Source: Wohlfahrtiimonas larvae (GTDB lineage: Bacteria > Pseudomonadota > Gammaproteobacteria > Cardiobacteriales > Wohlfahrtiimonadaceae). From it: a DNA stretch of 64,000 bases. The stretch is from NCBI RefSeq assembly GCF_039543665.1, contig NZ_BAABKE010000002.1, positions 124,001 through 188,000 of the forward strand. The letters run 5' to 3'. The notes beneath the pieces are model-generated. The model was not told where the DNA came from and searched no databases. It worked only from the letters and a program-made list of their open reading frames with translations. The position numbers and the translations under genes were made by a program. This document shows positions 60,561-64,000 of this stretch, one piece after another (the first letter of the stretch is position 1; every line of letters starts with the position of its first letter).

Positions 60561-62210
60561 TTATTTTCCGAAGCTGTCTTTTAATGTTACGACTCGATTG
60601 AAAACCAATGAATCTTCTTTACGATCACGTGCAAAATAGCCTTCACGTTCAAATTGATAAGCAATTTCTAATGGTGCATCTTTCAATACAGGCTCAACTT
60701 TTGCATTTTTGATGATCAAGGAGTTAGGATTCACATAATCAAAAATTTCGCCTTCTTCACGGTCAGGATGTGGCACTGTGAATAATCTTTCATAACAGTT
60801 CACTTGTGCATCTACTGCATCTTTAGCCGAAACCCAATGAATTACACCACGTGCTTTGATGCCTTCAGCATTTTTACCTAAAGTATCAGGTACAATTTCA
60901 GCAATAACTTCGATGATATTGCCATCAGCATCTGCTTTGTAATCTGTTGCTTTGATGATATAAGCACCACGCAAACGAACATAATCACCTAAGATTAAAC
61001 GTTTAAATTTCTTATCTTCAGTGGATAATACAAAGTCAGCCTGATCAATGTATAAAGTTTGAGAGAATGGCGTAATGCGTTTGCCCAAAGCTTCATTTTT
61101 AGGATGATTAGGTAATTCTAAATCCAAGTGTTCATCAAAGTTTGTTAATGTCACTAAAATTGGATCTAAAACGGCCATACGGCGTTCTGCTTTATCATCT
61201 AAAATGTCGCGCATACATTGTTCTAGTTGCTCCATTTCAATGGAGTTTTCAGATTTTGTTACGCCAATGCGTTCACAGAACAAATGTAATGCTTCAGGTG
61301 GGCAACCACGACGACGCAAGCCTGAAATTGTTGGCATACGTGGATCATCCCAGCCAGTTACAGTGCCTGATGTCACTAATTGTGTTAATTTGCGCTTGGA
61401 CGTAATTGCATATTGTAAGCTCAAGCGAGAGAACTCATATTGATGAGGTTTCTTTTCAATTTCGCAATTATCAATACACCAATCGTATAATGGACGGTGA
61501 TCTTCAAATTCTAATGTACAAATTGAGTGTGTGATGCCTTCAAAAGCATCGCCTAATGCATGTGCAAAGTCGTACATTGGATAAATGCACCAATCTGTAC
61601 CTGTTTGGTGATGTTCAACATGACGAATACGATATAATGCTGGGTCGCGTAAATTCATATTCGGTGATGCCATATCAATTTTTGCACGTAAAATTTTAGA
61701 ACCATCGGGAAACTCGCCTTTTTTCATACGTTCTAATAGATCTAAGTTTTCTTCAATAGAACGTTCACGGTAAGGTGAATTTTGGCCAGGTTCTGTTAAT
61801 GTGCCACGCATTGCACGTAATTCTTCGGCAGAAGAATCATCTACGTAAGCTAAGCCTTTTTTAATGAGCAAAATTGCTTTGTCATAAAAACGTTGGAAAT
61901 AGTCAGAAGCATAGCATTCTGCATGCCATTGAAAGCCTAACCATTCAACATCGGCTTTGATGGCAGAAACGAATTCTTGTTCTTCTTTACACGGATTCGT
62001 ATCGTCAAAACGCAAGTTACATTGACCCTGGTAATCTTGAGCGATGCCAAAGTTTAAACAAATTGATTTTGCATGCCCAATGTGAAGGTAGCCATTCGGT
62101 TCTGGTGGAAAACGAGTATGGACTTCAGATGGGCTCTTATACTTACCAGTACTTAAATCATTGTCAATAATTTGACGGATAAAGTTGGTACGAATCACTT
62201 CTTCTGACAT
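60561..62210 (-). CDS. glnS: Glutaminyl-tRNA synthetase GlnS
   Basis: Class I synthetase of 549 residues (E. coli 554). HIGH motif in RFPPEPNGYLHIGHAKSICLNF (near 40), FDDTNP, and the second signature ITSKRKLTQLVTSG (near 270), a KMSKS variant with SKRK. The C-terminal beta-barrels (TLYIDQADFVL, VRLRGAYIIKATDYKADADGNI) bind the anticodon. SD AAGGGA. First gene of a unit with two amino-acid permease genes. Confidence 0.97.
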   Translation of the reverse strand: MSEEVIRTNFIRQIIDNDLSTGKYKSPSEVHTRFPPEPNGYLHIGHAKSICLNFGIAQDYQGQCNLRFDDTNPCKEEQEFVSAIKADVEWLGFQWHAECYASDYFQRFYDKAILLIKKGLAYVDDSSAEELRAMRGTLTEPGQNSPYRERSIEENLDLLERMKKGEFPDGSKILRAKIDMASPNMNLRDPALYRIRHVEHHQTGTDWCIYPMYDFAHALGDAFEGITHSICTLEFEDHRPLYDWCIDNCEIEKKPHQYEFSRLSLQYAITSKRKLTQLVTSGTVTGWDDPRMPTISGLRRRGCPPEALHLFCERIGVTKSENSIEMEQLEQCMRDILDDKAERRMAVLDPILVTLTNFDEHLDLELPNHPKNEALGKRITPFSQTLYIDQADFVLSTEDKKFKRLILGDYVRLRGAYIIKATDYKADADGNIIEVIAEIVPDTLGKNAEGIKARGVIHWVSAKDAVDAQVNCYERLFTVPHPDREEGEIFDYVNPNSLIIKNAKVEPVLKDAPLEIAYQFEREGYFARDRKEDSLVFNRVVTLKDSFGK

Positions 62211-62308
62211 GAGTTCCCTTTAGTAGATAAAACTTATCGATAAACTGTGGAATTCTAGCATGTTTGCTTTCTATTTACGAGATTAAGATCAAGAAAGCTT
62301 GCAGCATA

Positions 62309-62336
62309 AAAATAGCCTCAAGTTTGAGGCTATTTT
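62309..62336 (-). terminator. Terminator after the RND pump gene
   Basis: 12-bp stem AAAATAGCCTCA / TGAGGCTATTTT with a 4-base loop, 27 bases past the pump stop codon. It supplies a U-run in both directions and insulates glnS. Confidence 0.88.
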
Positions 62337-62363
62337 AAGGCAATTTATATAGAAAATTATTCT

Positions 62364-64000
62364 CTATGATTCATCATCAAAATCAATCAATTTTTTATGT
62401 CGACTGAGTAATAGATACATTGAAGGTACAATAAATACTGTTAATAATGTACCTAAACACAATCCACCAACGATAACCCAACCAATAGTTGAACGGGATT
62501 CAGCGCCTGCGCCTGTTGCTAATGCCAAAGGAATAGAGCCTAAAACCATTGCGCCTGTTGTCATTAAAATTGGACGTAAACGCAAACTTGCAGATTCGAC
62601 GATGGCAGTTAATTTATCTTTGCCTGTATCTTGTAGCTGGTTAGCAAATTCAACCAATAATATGCCATGCTTGGTGATTAAACCAACTAACGTCACAAGT
62701 CCAATTTGGCTATAAATATTCATACTATTGCCTGTCAAATATAATGCAAGTAGAGCACCTAAAGCAGCTAATGGCACAGATAATAAAATAATGAAAGGGT
62801 CGATCCAAGATTCAAATTGAGCAGCCATTACTAAATAGATGAAGAGTAGGGCAAGTAGGAAAATTGCAATCATAGCATTGCCAGTGCTTTTGAACTCACG
62901 TGCACCCCCTGTGTAATCTAACATTGTATCGGGCATTACTTCTTTGATGGCATCTTCAACGATTTGAATACCGTCGCCTTGTGATATACCTTCAGCTAAG
63001 TTTGCAGAAATTGTGACGGAGCGGAGTTTGTTAAAGTGATTGAGATATTGTGGGGCAACAGTTTCACGGATAGTTACAAAGTTGGATAAAGGAATCATTT
63101 GATTTTTATCCGAACGAACATAAATATTTTTTAAATTTCTAGGTTCATTGCGGTTAGTAGGATCAACTTGAACTAAAACATCATACTGTTCTGAACCTTC
63201 TTTAAATCTTGTAATATTGCGTCCGCCCAAAGCAGTTTCTAAAGCTCTACCCACAGCATTAACGTCGATGCCTAATAGGGCTAATTTTTCTCGATCAACA
63301 TCGACTTCTAGTTGAGGTGTATTGAGTCGAAGATTGTTATCAGGTGTTACTAATCTTGGATCATTGTTTAAATTTTGCATAATTTGTGTGACATATTGAT
63401 CCAATTCTTCAAATGATGCAGTTGAGCGAATCACCACTTCTACTTCTTTTGAACGGCTATCTTGTCCTAAGGATTGTGGGTTGCTAGCGAAAACTCGTAA
63501 GCCTAACGCAATTTCTTTAAACTCTTGATTTAACCGCTGCACAATGGACATTTGTGATTCACTGCGTAGATCCCAATCTTCTAATGTAATATTGCCAATA
63601 CCACCAGATGCAACACCTGATACCACAAAGATTGTTGCTTTAGGTAATTCTGTTAATAGCAAATCTTCTACCTCAGTGAAGTAACGATCCGTAAAATCAA
63701 CTGTTGCGCCTTCAGGTGTGATGGCAGATATCCGAATAAATCCACGATCTTCAGTTGGTGCTAGCATTTGGGGTAACTGGTTATAGATTAAATAGCTGGC
63801 ACCCACTGTGAAGAGCATTCCTATAATAATGAATAATGATTTTGGTAAAACCCAGCGTAAAATTTTGGTATAGCCATCAGTGAATGCAATGAACATATCT
63901 TCAATAATATTAAAGAGTTTGCCTTTTTTATCCTCTTCTTTAGCTTTGAGCAGGCGAGAACACATCATGGGGGATAGTGTTAATGCTGTAAAGCCTGAGA
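62364..64000 (-). CDS. RND-family multidrug efflux permease, C-terminal part (runs off window)
   Basis: The frame is open to the window edge, so the N-terminal half lies beyond it; about 545 residues are visible. The visible part starts in the fourth-helix region (LTALTLSPMMCSRLL) and then covers the second periplasmic domain and helices 7-12. AcrB/MexF-type features include LAPTEDRGFIRISAITPEGAT, GRALETALGGRNITRFKEGSEQYDVLVQVD, SWIDPFIILLSVPLAALGALLALYLTGNSMNIYSQIGLVTLVGLITKHGILLVEFANQLQ and LRLRPILMTTGAMVLGSIPLALATGAGAESRSTIGWVIVGGL. Ends normally with a terminator. The subfamily cannot be fixed without the rest. Confidence 0.92.
   Translation of the reverse strand, partial: SGFTALTLSPMMCSRLLKAKEEDKKGKLFNIIEDMFIAFTDGYTKILRWVLPKSLFIIIGMLFTVGASYLIYNQLPQMLAPTEDRGFIRISAITPEGATVDFTDRYFTEVEDLLLTELPKATIFVVSGVASGGIGNITLEDWDLRSESQMSIVQRLNQEFKEIALGLRVFASNPQSLGQDSRSKEVEVVIRSTASFEELDQYVTQIMQNLNNDPRLVTPDNNLRLNTPQLEVDVDREKLALLGIDVNAVGRALETALGGRNITRFKEGSEQYDVLVQVDPTNRNEPRNLKNIYVRSDKNQMIPLSNFVTIRETVAPQYLNHFNKLRSVTISANLAEGISQGDGIQIVEDAIKEVMPDTMLDYTGGAREFKSTGNAMIAIFLLALLFIYLVMAAQFESWIDPFIILLSVPLAALGALLALYLTGNSMNIYSQIGLVTLVGLITKHGILLVEFANQLQDTGKDKLTAIVESASLRLRPILMTTGAMVLGSIPLALATGAGAESRSTIGWVIVGGLCLGTLLTVFIVPSMYLLLSRHKKLIDFDDES

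Overview
The window reads as chromosome of an AT-rich (by eye a little under 40% GC) gammaproteobacterium. ZipA, SpeG, HutX/HutZ, an AmpG-type permease, NsrR-type Hmp control and a PykA-type pyruvate kinase all point that way. The presence of PflB/PflA, oxygen-independent HemN and a nitric oxide defence cluster suggests a facultative anaerobe. I cannot fix the genus from the sequence alone. Gene density is high and most gaps are short. I see no rRNA, insertion sequence, CRISPR array or intact prophage.

Region by region. 1-4.4 kb: sbcD (5' end outside the window) and sbcC. 4.4-7.5 kb: an AaeA/AaeX/AaeB-like efflux operon on the minus strand. 7.6-11.5 kb: a nitrosative-stress block with divergent arms. 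The minus arm is nnrS, a very small cysteine-tailed ORF and ric/ytfE; the plus arm is hmp and nsrR. Two NsrR-like palindromes lie in the gap between the arms. 11.6-14.8 kb: modABCD for molybdate, preceded by a hexanucleotide tandem repeat and a ModE-like palindrome. 14.9-17.9 kb: sseA and an HPr-Enzyme I fusion. 17.9-27.1 kb: a PdxK-type kinase, hemN, pyk, tRNA-Ser, an alanine symporter, pflA and pflB. 27.3-34.8 kb: a membrane protein, a MATE exporter, a 2H phosphoesterase, a glutaredoxin-like protein, an M20 hydrolase, mutS and an orphan DUF596-like gene. 35-43.5 kb: a TerC/CBS protein, hslO, ubiX, an RDD protein, zipA, ligA, trmO and a pirin. 43.7-47.3 kb: gph, a CobQ-like protein without its glutaminase domain, a hypothetical protein, hutX and hutZ (with a Fur box). 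47.5-55.9 kb: leuS, a Sel1-repeat protein, an AmpG-like permease, speG, an SH3 protein, two tRNAs, a quinone reductase and ttcA. 56.2-64 kb: a ThiF/MoeB-like enzyme, a cysteine desulfurase with an IscU-like tail, pgsA, two amino-acid ABC permeases, glnS, and the C-terminal part of an RND pump that runs off the right edge.

How the parts fit. The best-defined system is the NO response: sensor (NsrR), detoxifier (Hmp), membrane NnrS, Fe-S repair (Ric) and the small cysteine-tailed ORF form one compact regulon. Several genes look like remodelled versions of known families. These are a desulfurase fused to an IscU-like domain that has lost its cysteines, a cobyric-acid-synthase-like protein with the amidotransferase domain cleanly missing, a ModC without its regulatory domain, and an HPr-EI fusion with no Enzyme II nearby. 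These are the most promising leads for undescribed biology.
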